Positions 21,276-29,364 of a DNA stretch of 64,000 nt are shown here, piece after piece (within the stretch, counting starts at the first letter, position 1; the number at the start of each line of letters is the position of its first letter). The position numbers were made by a program, and so were the translations under genes. Source of the stretch: Bacteroidota bacterium (GTDB lineage: Bacteria; Bacteroidota; Bacteroidia; Chitinophagales; Chitinophagaceae); NCBI GenBank assembly GCA_020161435.1, contig JAIUNV010000003.1:124001-188000 (forward strand), given 5' to 3'. The notes under the pieces are model-generated. The model ran no database searches, was not told where the DNA came from, and saw only the letters and a program-made list of their open reading frames with translations.

Positions 21276-21740
21276 TTAGCCCTGAGTAGAAGAACCGCTA
21301 CCTAAAATTGCCGAAGCCATACCACTGAGTTTTTCAGGAGTCAGTGATTCAAAGAGCTTATTGTATTTGGTTTTATCCCAGATCTCAATTTTATCAATGT
21401 CACCTGCCAGCACAATGTCTTTGTCGAGGCCAGCGTACTCCGACAGGATTTTGGACAAGTTGAGACGGCCCGCAGAATCGAACTCTACATACACGGCACC
21501 AGCTATGAGGGCTTTGCGCACCATGCGGTTTTCGCGGCTGTCGTAAGGGTTCACTTCGCGGAGGCGGTCTTCTACTTTTTTCCAGTCATCAAGCAGGTAC
21601 ATCCACAGGCATTCATCCATCCCCCGGTTGATCACCAGCGTAGTGGTGCCCTCCGGCATCTGTTTTTTGAGGCCGGCAGGTAACAGGAAACGCCCTTTGG
21701 CGTCTACTGTTGCTTCATATTCTCCGAGAAATCCTGCCAT
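21276..21740 (-). CDS. mraZ: Transcriptional regulator MraZ
   Basis: DNA-binding AbrB-fold protein that represses its own dcw operon in E. coli and some other bacteria. 154 residues with the two tandem MraZ half-domains: first FLGEYEATVDAKGRFLLPAG at 4-23, second around VEFDSAGRLNLSKIL near 85. It is the first gene of the dcw cluster. AAAGTGGG repeats in the upstream DNA may be its operator. Confidence 0.96.
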   Translation of the reverse strand: MAGFLGEYEATVDAKGRFLLPAGLKKQMPEGTTTLVINRGMDECLWMYLLDDWKKVEDRLREVNPYDSRENRMVRKALIAGAVYVEFDSAGRLNLSKILSEYAGLDKDIVLAGDIDKIEIWDKTKYNKLFESLTPEKLSGMASAILGSGSSTQG

Positions 21741-21752
21741 TTGAATGTTTTA

Positions 21753-21818
21753 CCACTTGGTTACACAAAATAACATTTTTTCCCACTTTCTAACACCAAA
21801 TGAAAATCCCCCACTTTT
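21753..21818 (-). promoter_or_regulatory. Candidate MraZ operator repeats
   Basis: Read on the minus strand toward mraZ: AAAAGTGGG (21810-21818), GAAAGTGGG (21782-21790) and a weaker AAGTGG (21753-21758), spaced 28 and 30 bp. Known MraZ sites are tandem TGGGA (E. coli) or AAAGTG-type (Mollicutes) repeats in front of mraZ. The spacing here is wider than in those cases, so the assignment is tentative. Confidence 0.4.
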
Positions 21819-21915
21819 CCACAACACGAAACCATTTGGCAGCAAGGGTTTGGGGCCATTTTGGACAGTTTAATATAGAATAAGCTGTGGATAGCTGTGT
21901 ATAACCTGTGGATAT
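21815..21915. promoter_or_regulatory. Cluster of DnaA-box-like 9-mers
   Basis: TTTTCCACA on the plus strand (21815-21823) and three on the minus strand: CTATCCACA (21886-21894), TTATACACA (21896-21904) and ATATCCACA (21907-21915). Each differs by one base from TTATCCACA. The last three lie in one orientation, 10 and 11 bp apart, so they fall on the same helix face. A fifth near-match, TTGTACACA, is at 21991-21999. This could be part of a replication origin or a DnaA control site of the dcw operon. Confidence 0.5.
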
Positions 21916-22072
21916 ACCTGATATGTAGTAGTTACTTCCATTCAGGTTGCAACAAATTCACTGTAATTCAATGATTTAGAAAATGGCTATTTGTACACAG
22001 CTGTGCGGGAAAATGAGAATGGGCTGAAAATCCTGCATTTCATGGCCAATTTAGTTGCGGACCGCAACTGTT

Positions 22073-22096
22073 AAAATTTGACATATGTCAAATTTT
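22073..22096. promoter_or_regulatory. 24-bp perfect palindrome
   Basis: Two perfect 12-base halves, AAAATTTGACAT and ATGTCAAATTTT, with no spacer. It lies about 270 bp upstream of the T9SS cargo gene and about 330 bp upstream of mraZ. It has the shape of a dimeric regulator site; no regulator gene is adjacent. Confidence 0.45.
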
Positions 22097-22364
22097 GAAG
22101 GCTGAATATTTGGCTATTCAAGTTGCAACATAGAGTTTTGCCGTATAAATACTACAAGACACACCGGTTAGTATTCTACACCCTGACACTTTCTCCACTA
22201 CACCCTTATCGTTACCCTCACCCTAGATCTGATTAATATCCCCCGCCCCGCCTTAATCATCCCTATTCCGGACAAACCCAATCCGGTGCGGACAAAACAC
22301 TTTTAGAATGCAGAACCTGAGAATGCTGCTGGAGCATTGGGGCCTTTATGCGCCTAATGCAAGC

Positions 22365-24473
22365 ATGCTCAAGCAAAGATTGGCTGTTCGAACAACGCTT
22401 TTATTTCTCCTTTTATCATTTACCGGAGCAAGTGTACAGGCGCAAATTGGTATCCGTTTGTTAGACAGGGAGGAATCCTCTACAGACGGTTTTTCATTTA
22501 CTACAGATGCTTACACGCCAAGAGCAGGCAGTGTACTTTTAGCGATAGTAACCAATAGTAGTGGTACTGCCAATAATGCTGATAGCTATGCACAACCTAC
22601 AAGTGCAACTGGCAATGGCCTAACCTGGACCCGCATGAACAGTGTGTTGTTTGCCAGTAACAATCGCCGCCTTACTATTTTCAGAGCATATACAGGAAAT
22701 AATGTAACACAAGGCGGTTTTACTGTAAACTTTCCCGGAGAAGGAAATGGTCAGCGCCGTAGAAGTGCTACCATTCAAATCATCGAATTGGTGGGTGTAG
22801 AAGTAACCGGCACCAATGGGAGCGACGCCTTTGCCGCAATAAATACTGCAACTGGAACTAGCAGTACCGCCATAATAACCGTGGGTGGAGCAATTGATTT
22901 TGCCGGTACAGGCATGCTGGGCATTTTTGCTACTAATGACAATGCCTTTGCAGGCCAAGAGGAGAATGGTTGGGATATGCTTTCCAACGTTGATATATCG
23001 AGTGAAAACCTGAGTGCGGGTATTAGCTATGCGCTGAATACCTACGACAATAGTGCCCGCTTGACGGATATGACCGGTAACTGGGCAGCCATCGGTATTA
23101 GACTGGCACCTGCTGAGTATTATTTCAATTTTCCAGTAGTAAGCACAAGTCCTGCATCTAACAATCAGAACTACAATATTTCATCCAACGGTATAACAAG
23201 CAGAAATGGAAATGCCAGTGGGTTAAGCCTGAACATGAGTACAGCTGCCGCCACTTTTGTAAACAAGGGCGGGAGCTTGACTTTTAACAACGTTAATTTC
23301 AGTAGTGGTTCGAGCTTTATTGCTGATCAATCGTCTACCACAAATTTTCCGGCCAACAGCCAGCTGAATAACAACTCCAATTTGTTTGTGGCTAATGGAG
23401 CTACTCTCAATGTAGCCGGTGCCTTTACAGTAAATGGTGGTGGACATCTCCGCATTTATGGTACTGTTGTAATTAATGGTAACCTCACTATTAATGGAGA
23501 TTCAAAATTATTTATTGGCGGTACTGGTCGCCTTGTAGTAAATGGATCATTTACTATGAATGGACAAAGCTTCACACTGGTAAATGGTGGTGAATTTAGG
23601 AATAATGAAATGGTAACCCGTGGCGGTGCCAGTTTTGAAATGGCACAGGGTGCCAGTGTTGAAACCAGCGTGTACGAAGAAAACAATCAACGCAACGTAA
23701 TGAGGATGGGACCTGGTGCCGGTTGCTTTGGGTTGTATGGTCCAAGCGGAAGGCTCAACACTCAGAATAATGGTTTCCAACCCATTACTGACGATGCTAC
23801 TTTGAAAGTTTGCTTACCCAGCAATGGTGTAAATGTTGGCAATAGCTTCACCAGTACCAACAAAGGCAATGCCAATGTAACGATAGGTTGTACGGCCTGC
23901 GCCTTTTTACTGGGTACTACCACTTTGCCCATTACACTCAACAGTTTTGATGGCACTATGCTCAGCAATGGTATGAGCCAACTGTTTTGGAGTGTAGCCA
24001 ACAATGAAGAAGTAGCCGGCTTTACCATTGAATACAGCACAGATGGTTCATCATTCAGCACAGTAGGCAACATTAAAAAAGGAGCAAACAGCAGCTACGG
24101 CTTTCAGCACAAGAGCAGCCACAACGGCCTTATTTTTTACCGCCTTTATATGACGGATAAAATGGGAAAAAGCACTTACAGCAGAACTGTAAGCATGCTC
24201 AATGGCAAACAAAACAGCAGCCGCATTATTGCAGTAAAACCAACAATCACCAGCAGTACAGTACGCATAGAAATGTACGCTGCCACTACACAGCAAATTA
24301 CCTACAGCATTGCTGATGCTGCGGGCCGGATACTAATGAATAACAAGCAAACCGTTCAAACAGGAATGGCTCAGGTAAGTGTAGATGTAAGCCGCATGCC
24401 AGCTGGTATTTTGTACCTGCAAATTCAAACCCAGGATGGCCAACGCAGCGTACAAAAACTGATGAAGCAATAA
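22365..24473 (+). CDS. Secreted protein with T9SS type A sorting domain
   Basis: 702 residues from the ATG at 22365, chosen because it gives a standard signal peptide (MLKQRLAVRTTLLFLLLSF, ending at VQAQ); the frame opens at 22308. Residues ~25-280 are Ser/Thr/Asn/Gly-rich and beta-like. Residues ~330-430 hold short imperfect beta repeats (VNGN, INGD, VNGS, MNGQ), suggesting a beta-solenoid. A region beginning LPITLNSFDG near 525 resembles the domain often placed before the T9SS C-terminal signal. The last ~75 residues (TVRIEMYAATTQQITYSIAD ... VQKLMK) fit the type A sorting domain. Function unknown; expected on the cell surface or outside. Confidence 0.82.
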   Translation: MLKQRLAVRTTLLFLLLSFTGASVQAQIGIRLLDREESSTDGFSFTTDAYTPRAGSVLLAIVTNSSGTANNADSYAQPTSATGNGLTWTRMNSVLFASNNRRLTIFRAYTGNNVTQGGFTVNFPGEGNGQRRRSATIQIIELVGVEVTGTNGSDAFAAINTATGTSSTAIITVGGAIDFAGTGMLGIFATNDNAFAGQEENGWDMLSNVDISSENLSAGISYALNTYDNSARLTDMTGNWAAIGIRLAPAEYYFNFPVVSTSPASNNQNYNISSNGITSRNGNASGLSLNMSTAAATFVNKGGSLTFNNVNFSSGSSFIADQSSTTNFPANSQLNNNSNLFVANGATLNVAGAFTVNGGGHLRIYGTVVINGNLTINGDSKLFIGGTGRLVVNGSFTMNGQSFTLVNGGEFRNNEMVTRGGASFEMAQGASVETSVYEENNQRNVMRMGPGAGCFGLYGPSGRLNTQNNGFQPITDDATLKVCLPSNGVNVGNSFTSTNKGNANVTIGCTACAFLLGTTTLPITLNSFDGTMLSNGMSQLFWSVANNEEVAGFTIEYSTDGSSFSTVGNIKKGANSSYGFQHKSSHNGLIFYRLYMTDKMGKSTYSRTVSMLNGKQNSSRIIAVKPTITSSTVRIEMYAATTQQITYSIADAAGRILMNNKQTVQTGMAQVSVDVSRMPAGILYLQIQTQDGQRSVQKLMKQ

Positions 24474-24505
24474 ACATTTATTATTTACAGCATTGTTGCA
24501 ACGTA

Positions 24506-24541
24506 AAAAGGGTTGTATGATTCAGTTCATACAACCCTTTT
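24506..24541. terminator. Bidirectional terminator
   Basis: Perfect 15-bp arms (24506-24520 and 24527-24541, core GGGTTGTATGA) with a six-base loop. The outer A and T runs serve both convergent genes. Confidence 0.88.
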
Positions 24542-24593
24542 GATTTTATAATCATTTCTGCATCACTTGAACTTCCCAGCCAAGTGTACTTAC

Positions 24594-25646
24594 TTAAAAA
24601 GTAGGACACCTGCTGGCCCGTGGAGTACGGCCACTAAATGTGCCGAACTTAATTACTGAAAATTCAATGGCCCCATTGCCATTATTGTATTGCTTTAATG
24701 AAGAAGTAGTGGCATCATAACTCATGGTAAACCGAACATCTTTCCATTGTAACCCCAGCATGGCAATAGCCGCATCGCCCGGCCTGAAATAAGCACCACC
24801 AATTACTTGCTGCTCTCCGTATTCGCCCAAATTGTATTGTGCCATTAAGCCCCCAACTATTTCGCTGCTACCAGCCTGCTGACTGTAATACACGTTGGGG
24901 TTAATGATCCATTGGTCGTTCAATTTTACTGTTGCATTTACAAATGCGTTGTACCTTGCAGGCACTCTGTTGTTGCTCAATGCATCATTAAAAAAAGATT
25001 CTCTGGGCCTGTTTAAATGCAACATGCTCACTCCGGCATTGAAGTAAACTTTATCGGATGGAAACAATGCATAGTTAAGCCCCGCTTGCAAATCGAGGTA
25101 ACCAATTTGTGAAAAGGCGAATGCTTCACCACTGGTAATATTGGCATCAAAGAATTTACCGTTCCACTGATTTTCCCAGGTGAAATTGGCAATGTCAATT
25201 CTTTTGGATGCAACACCAACATTAAAGCCAGCTGAAATCAAACTGTTGTAGCCAAGTTCCTGATGCCAGGCAATGCTACCGTAAGCTTTGGTAGAAGTAA
25301 GATTGCCGGAACCCGCAACATCTCTCAACAATACACCACCTACCCCCAACCAACCAGTTGACGATTCATCCCGCAACAATTGCACATCTCCCCACAAGCT
25401 CATTGTTTTATAAGGCACAGGCAAGCCCCACCACTGATTGCGGTAGCTGCCTCCAATGCGGTAATCAAAATCCGGGTTGAAGCCGGTATTGGCAGGATTA
25501 GTGAGCAAAGGATTGTTCATAAACTGGCTGAAATGAAGATCCTGCGCCAACAACGGTTTTGTACTGATGCACATGGCAGTAAACAGCAGTGCTCCGCCGA
25601 TTACCAGATGTGCCCTCTTTTTCAATTGTTGATATGCACCCGTCAT
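24594..25646 (-). CDS. PorP/SprF family T9SS outer membrane protein
   Basis: 350 residues with a signal peptide (about 1-35, cleaved after LLAQ) and then the family opening DLHFSQFMNNPLLTNPANTG. The rest is a beta-barrel-like sequence with alternating aromatic residues. PorP/SprF proteins are outer membrane components of type IX secretion; copies adjacent to type B cargo genes are thought to serve that cargo. The gene lies 12 bp after such a cargo gene on the same strand, so the two are probably co-transcribed. Confidence 0.92.
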   Translation of the reverse strand: MTGAYQQLKKRAHLVIGGALLFTAMCISTKPLLAQDLHFSQFMNNPLLTNPANTGFNPDFDYRIGGSYRNQWWGLPVPYKTMSLWGDVQLLRDESSTGWLGVGGVLLRDVAGSGNLTSTKAYGSIAWHQELGYNSLISAGFNVGVASKRIDIANFTWENQWNGKFFDANITSGEAFAFSQIGYLDLQAGLNYALFPSDKVYFNAGVSMLHLNRPRESFFNDALSNNRVPARYNAFVNATVKLNDQWIINPNVYYSQQAGSSEIVGGLMAQYNLGEYGEQQVIGGAYFRPGDAAIAMLGLQWKDVRFTMSYDATTSSLKQYNNGNGAIEFSVIKFGTFSGRTPRASRCPTF

Positions 25647-25658
25647 AGCTTGCTCTCC

Positions 25659-28600
25659 TTACCTGATTAATGTAATACTGCCCGATTTTTTCACCTTCTC
25701 TCCTGACACCAACTCCGCTTCTAATGTATACCCGTAAGCATCCATGGGCTGTGGTTTGCCTTTAAAAATACCATCCCAGCCACTGCGTGGCACAGTAGTT
25801 TCGTACATCAGCTGGCCCCAGCGGTTATAAATCCTAAACATCATTTTGCTTACGCCGTATCCAAATACCACAGCTCTGTCATTTACACCATCGCCATTGG
25901 GGGTAAATGCAGAAACCACATCTATTACAGGATTGATGATTGAAGGAACTGGCTTACATACTGTATCGGGGCAACCAAACTCATTGACAGCAATCAAACA
26001 GGCATTGTAGGTTCCGGTTTGGTTGTACTGGTGGCGAACAGTGGTGTCTCTCCTGGATGTAAGCAATGAATCGCCATCGCCAAAAAGCCACTTGTATTGT
26101 GGTACTACTGTGCTGAGGTTTGTAAATGTTGTAATTACATTTTCCTGAGCAGGCAGTGGCGTAAAAGAAAAGTCTGCTGTTGGCTTGCCGCTTACAGTAA
26201 TGGTTTGCTGCACAGAGTCAATAATGTTGCAAGTATTGCTATCAATCACCACCAGCTTTACTACATAAATACCAGGTACGGAGTAGGTTTTTACAGGATT
26301 GGCTGCGGTGCTGGTAGTACCATCGCCAAACTGCCATAAAAATTGCTGCCCGCCTAAACTGTTGTTGGAAAATACAGCTGCATAAGGAGCACAGCCAGAT
26401 ACAGGCGTATCAAAACGGGCATCAACCAAAGGACTCACCCGAAGCAACAACCTGAATGTGTCTGGCGCATTGCAGTAATTCGTGTCCGTTAATACTAATT
26501 GTACATTGTACGTACCTGCACCCGGAAAGGCATGTGTAACAGGACCATTGCCTGTGACTACAGGTGCAGAATTATCACCAAAAATCCATGTAAAAGAATT
26601 GGAGCGGAATGGCTTTCCGGTAAATGGTACGCTCAAATTATCGAACCTGTAAGTATTGCTTTCGCAAGGTGCCAATTTGGTAGCAGCAGCACTAACACTG
26701 GCAATATCATCCCGAATGCGAATGGTTACATAGCTGGTATCTCGCGGATAACATTTAGTACTGTCTACTGATATCAAGCGTACCCTATAACTACCCACAA
26801 CATTGAAAGTATGCGCAATGTTATTCGTGTTGGTGATTGATTGCGTTCCATCGCCAAAATCCCATTCGTAAGAACGGGCTAAATTCACAGTATCACGAAA
26901 ATTCACGGTGATAGGTACACAACCCGATGTGTCGCCATCTATGGAGCCAATAGATGATTTTACACCACTACGAATGCCCGATAAATCGAAATTGACTTTG
27001 ATAACTGCCTGGTTACAGTTGCCGGAAGGGTTGGTTGGGCCAACTACACCGGGCGTAATTGGAAACTGGCCGGGGCTACAGTTGGCACAAATGCCTTGAT
27101 AGATAGCGCCAGCCGCATCGAACCTACTGGTACCACCATCTACGTGGTCAGCACCAGCATTGTCACCTGGTGCATTTTGCTGCCCGAAATAGGAACCAAA
27201 CAATTGACGGGTAGCATCTTTTTCTAATACAAAAAAGTAAAAATCACGACCATCGGTTTGTGATTGTATGGCATCCGGTGTAATGGTAAGACCAAGTGTA
27301 CCACTTGCTGCAAATGAGTTGTTACCTGGTGTTACGTTTATTACCGGGCCGCCCCAGCCACTTACATACACATTCTCGCATCTATCTACCAAAAATGCGG
27401 TGGGGCTAATATTGGGCGTACCAACGTTGGTGCCAAAAACGGTGCTGTATATCCATGTACTTAAATCATTAGTAAGTTTCGCTATAAACTGCTTACCGCC
27501 AGTTTGAGAAAAAGCAGCATTGCGAACGGGAAAAGCACCTGTTGATGTACCCATGCAATACACAAATCCGAAACGGTCGAATTGAATACCATACACCTGA
27601 TCGAGGCCACCAGTGCCAATAAAAGTTGATCGTATAAGACTGCTGCCCGTAGCTGTTACTTCTGCTATAAACCCATCTGCCAAACCACCCTGATATGTTG
27701 CACCTACAGTGCCAGTTTTATTACCCGGAAAATTGGCACTTGTTGTACCACCGCCTACGTAAATATTTCCCGCAGGACTAACAGCCAACACATACGCAGC
27801 ATCGTCTGCAGTACCTCCTAAATAGGTAGAAAAAGTGAGACCGGCAAGGTTGGGTGGAAATTTGAGCAATAATGCATCCTGACTGCCTTGCAGCGTTGTT
27901 TGTATAGCCCCTGGCGTTATTGGAAAATCGCCACTCCGGCTACAACTGGCTACCAAAATATTACCGGCTGCGTCTAAGATAACTTCACTTCGGGCGTCAT
28001 CGCCATAGTTTTGTTGTAAACTGCTGGCAGAAACAGGCGTGGTATATTTATGTTTAATATTTACACCATCATCTTCCAATCCACCGAGCATAATCGAACC
28101 TACCAAGCCAGAACCTGCAGCATTAAGCTTTGTTACCACAATATCCCATTTGCCACCGGGGCCTAAACGGGGTGTAGTGGTAGGATAATCGGTCGACGTT
28201 GTACGCCCTGCCATCACCAAATTGTTGGCATTATCTACTATCAAACTGTGTGGCTGCTCATTGCCGGTACCCCCTAAGAAAGTGGCATAAATACGTGCCG
28301 TTCCGGTGGCATTAAACTTCATGATGGCTATATCAAAACCACGAACCTCACCTGTGCCATTGTTGCCGCCACGATAGGTAGTTTGAAAAGCCCCGGGAGT
28401 AACAGGATAGCCACTGCCAAACACAATGCCGCCTGCGTACAAATTGCCCGCAGCATCATAGGTTGCAGTATAGCCCCAGTTGTCAGATGTACTACCGGTA
28501 AAAGATGAAAACACCAACGTTGGATCTATAACTAAGGTTTGAGCAGGATCATATCCGTTTGCTTTTATGCGAACAGTATTGCCATCGAGTACATAACGGC

Positions 28601-29315
28601 AACTGATTTCTTTGCGCTGGCCGTTGATTAACTGATAGCTGTAGGGGGCTTTTTCTACCACTTCGCCAATAGAAGTTTTTATCGCTAAATCGCCATTGCT
28701 ACGCAAAGACAATTTGACATCTCCCGTGTAGGCAATGGCTACATCTTGCAGACGGGCATTAGGTTGCAACACCAAATCATATTTCAGAAAACCGCTTTCG
28801 CTGTAATACCGCACATCTATACCGGGATACATGCCTTCTGCCCATACTTCGGCAAAAGCATGTACGTTACTGGCCCATTTAGAAGGGTCATTTCCAATAA
28901 TGTAATTGAAATAGCCCGGCAGCTGTTTCGCTTGTTTAAAAACAACTTTAGCATTGGCATTTACAAAAGAAACATCATAGGCATGCGAACGTAAGGTTAA
29001 CACTGGTTCATTTCCACTACCCGATTCACCATCGTTTATATTACTGGCTTGAATTGCAGCTGCAGCTTTCGGGGAAATGTTTTCGAGTCCATGGCCGGTC
29101 AACGCATTTTTAACCGCCTGCAGTTCTTCGGGCGGATGCTGTAGCACCCGGTAACCATTCTTTTTCAGGAAAAATGCACCCGTAGATAGTTCGCCTTTGA
29201 ACAGTACATCCTGATGCCACTGGCCTTTGTTTTCGGTGTACTCAAAAGTTTGGGCCTGCACCTGCCCCGCAAACAGGCAGGCTACAATAACGAGGTATAG
29301 GTATATGTATTTCAA
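25659..29315 (-). CDS. Large T9SS type B surface protein with SBBP and PKD repeats
   Basis: About 1218 residues from a TTG at 29315 that gives a clean signal peptide (LKYIYLYLVIVACLFAGQ, ending VQAQ). The only upstream ATG is at 29429, inside recG, and would add 38 residues. After the signal comes an N-terminal region (FEYTENKGQWHQDVLF) like DUF7948. A beta-propeller of SBBP-like repeats follows (for example AGNIYVGGGTTSANFPG). Next are four PKD domains (EWDFGDGTQS, WIFGDNS, WQFGDGTTS, WLFGDGD). The end (FTPNGDGVNDRAVVFGYG ... WGQLMYETTVPRSGWDG) is the gliding-associated/CHU_C type B sorting domain. Likely an adhesin-like surface protein exported with the downstream PorP/SprF protein. Confidence 0.88.
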   Translation of the reverse strand: MKYIYLYLVIVACLFAGQVQAQTFEYTENKGQWHQDVLFKGELSTGAFFLKKNGYRVLQHPPEELQAVKNALTGHGLENISPKAAAAIQASNINDGESGSGNEPVLTLRSHAYDVSFVNANAKVVFKQAKQLPGYFNYIIGNDPSKWASNVHAFAEVWAEGMYPGIDVRYYSESGFLKYDLVLQPNARLQDVAIAYTGDVKLSLRSNGDLAIKTSIGEVVEKAPYSYQLINGQRKEISCRYVLDGNTVRIKANGYDPAQTLVIDPTLVFSSFTGSTSDNWGYTATYDAAGNLYAGGIVFGSGYPVTPGAFQTTYRGGNNGTGEVRGFDIAIMKFNATGTARIYATFLGGTGNEQPHSLIVDNANNLVMAGRTTSTDYPTTTPRLGPGGKWDIVVTKLNAAGSGLVGSIMLGGLEDDGVNIKHKYTTPVSASSLQQNYGDDARSEVILDAAGNILVASCSRSGDFPITPGAIQTTLQGSQDALLLKFPPNLAGLTFSTYLGGTADDAAYVLAVSPAGNIYVGGGTTSANFPGNKTGTVGATYQGGLADGFIAEVTATGSSLIRSTFIGTGGLDQVYGIQFDRFGFVYCMGTSTGAFPVRNAAFSQTGGKQFIAKLTNDLSTWIYSTVFGTNVGTPNISPTAFLVDRCENVYVSGWGGPVINVTPGNNSFAASGTLGLTITPDAIQSQTDGRDFYFFVLEKDATRQLFGSYFGQQNAPGDNAGADHVDGGTSRFDAAGAIYQGICANCSPGQFPITPGVVGPTNPSGNCNQAVIKVNFDLSGIRSGVKSSIGSIDGDTSGCVPITVNFRDTVNLARSYEWDFGDGTQSITNTNNIAHTFNVVGSYRVRLISVDSTKCYPRDTSYVTIRIRDDIASVSAAATKLAPCESNTYRFDNLSVPFTGKPFRSNSFTWIFGDNSAPVVTGNGPVTHAFPGAGTYNVQLVLTDTNYCNAPDTFRLLLRVSPLVDARFDTPVSGCAPYAAVFSNNSLGGQQFLWQFGDGTTSTAANPVKTYSVPGIYVVKLVVIDSNTCNIIDSVQQTITVSGKPTADFSFTPLPAQENVITTFTNLSTVVPQYKWLFGDGDSLLTSRRDTTVRHQYNQTGTYNACLIAVNEFGCPDTVCKPVPSIINPVIDVVSAFTPNGDGVNDRAVVFGYGVSKMMFRIYNRWGQLMYETTVPRSGWDGIFKGKPQPMDAYGYTLEAELVSGEKVKKSGSITLIR

Positions 29316-29364
29316 AGCAATATTTAAGTTACGATTACAAACGCTTAGCAGCCTATATTTCTTG

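Larger units (their letters stand above)
21741..22364. other. Control region between dcw operon and T9SS gene
   Basis: Gene-free 624-bp region between divergent genes. From left to right it holds AAAGTGGG boxes (21753-21818), four DnaA-box-like 9-mers (21815-21915), a dyad with 8-bp arms AGTTGCGG/CCGCAACT (22053-22069), a 24-bp palindrome (22073-22096), and GTTGCAAC sites at 21946-21953 and 22122-22129. A direct repeat CGGACAAA occurs at 22269-22276 and 22289-22296, two helical turns apart. No clean TAnnTTTG promoter was found; TTATTTTG at 21766-21773 (minus) is the nearest for mraZ. Confidence 0.6.
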
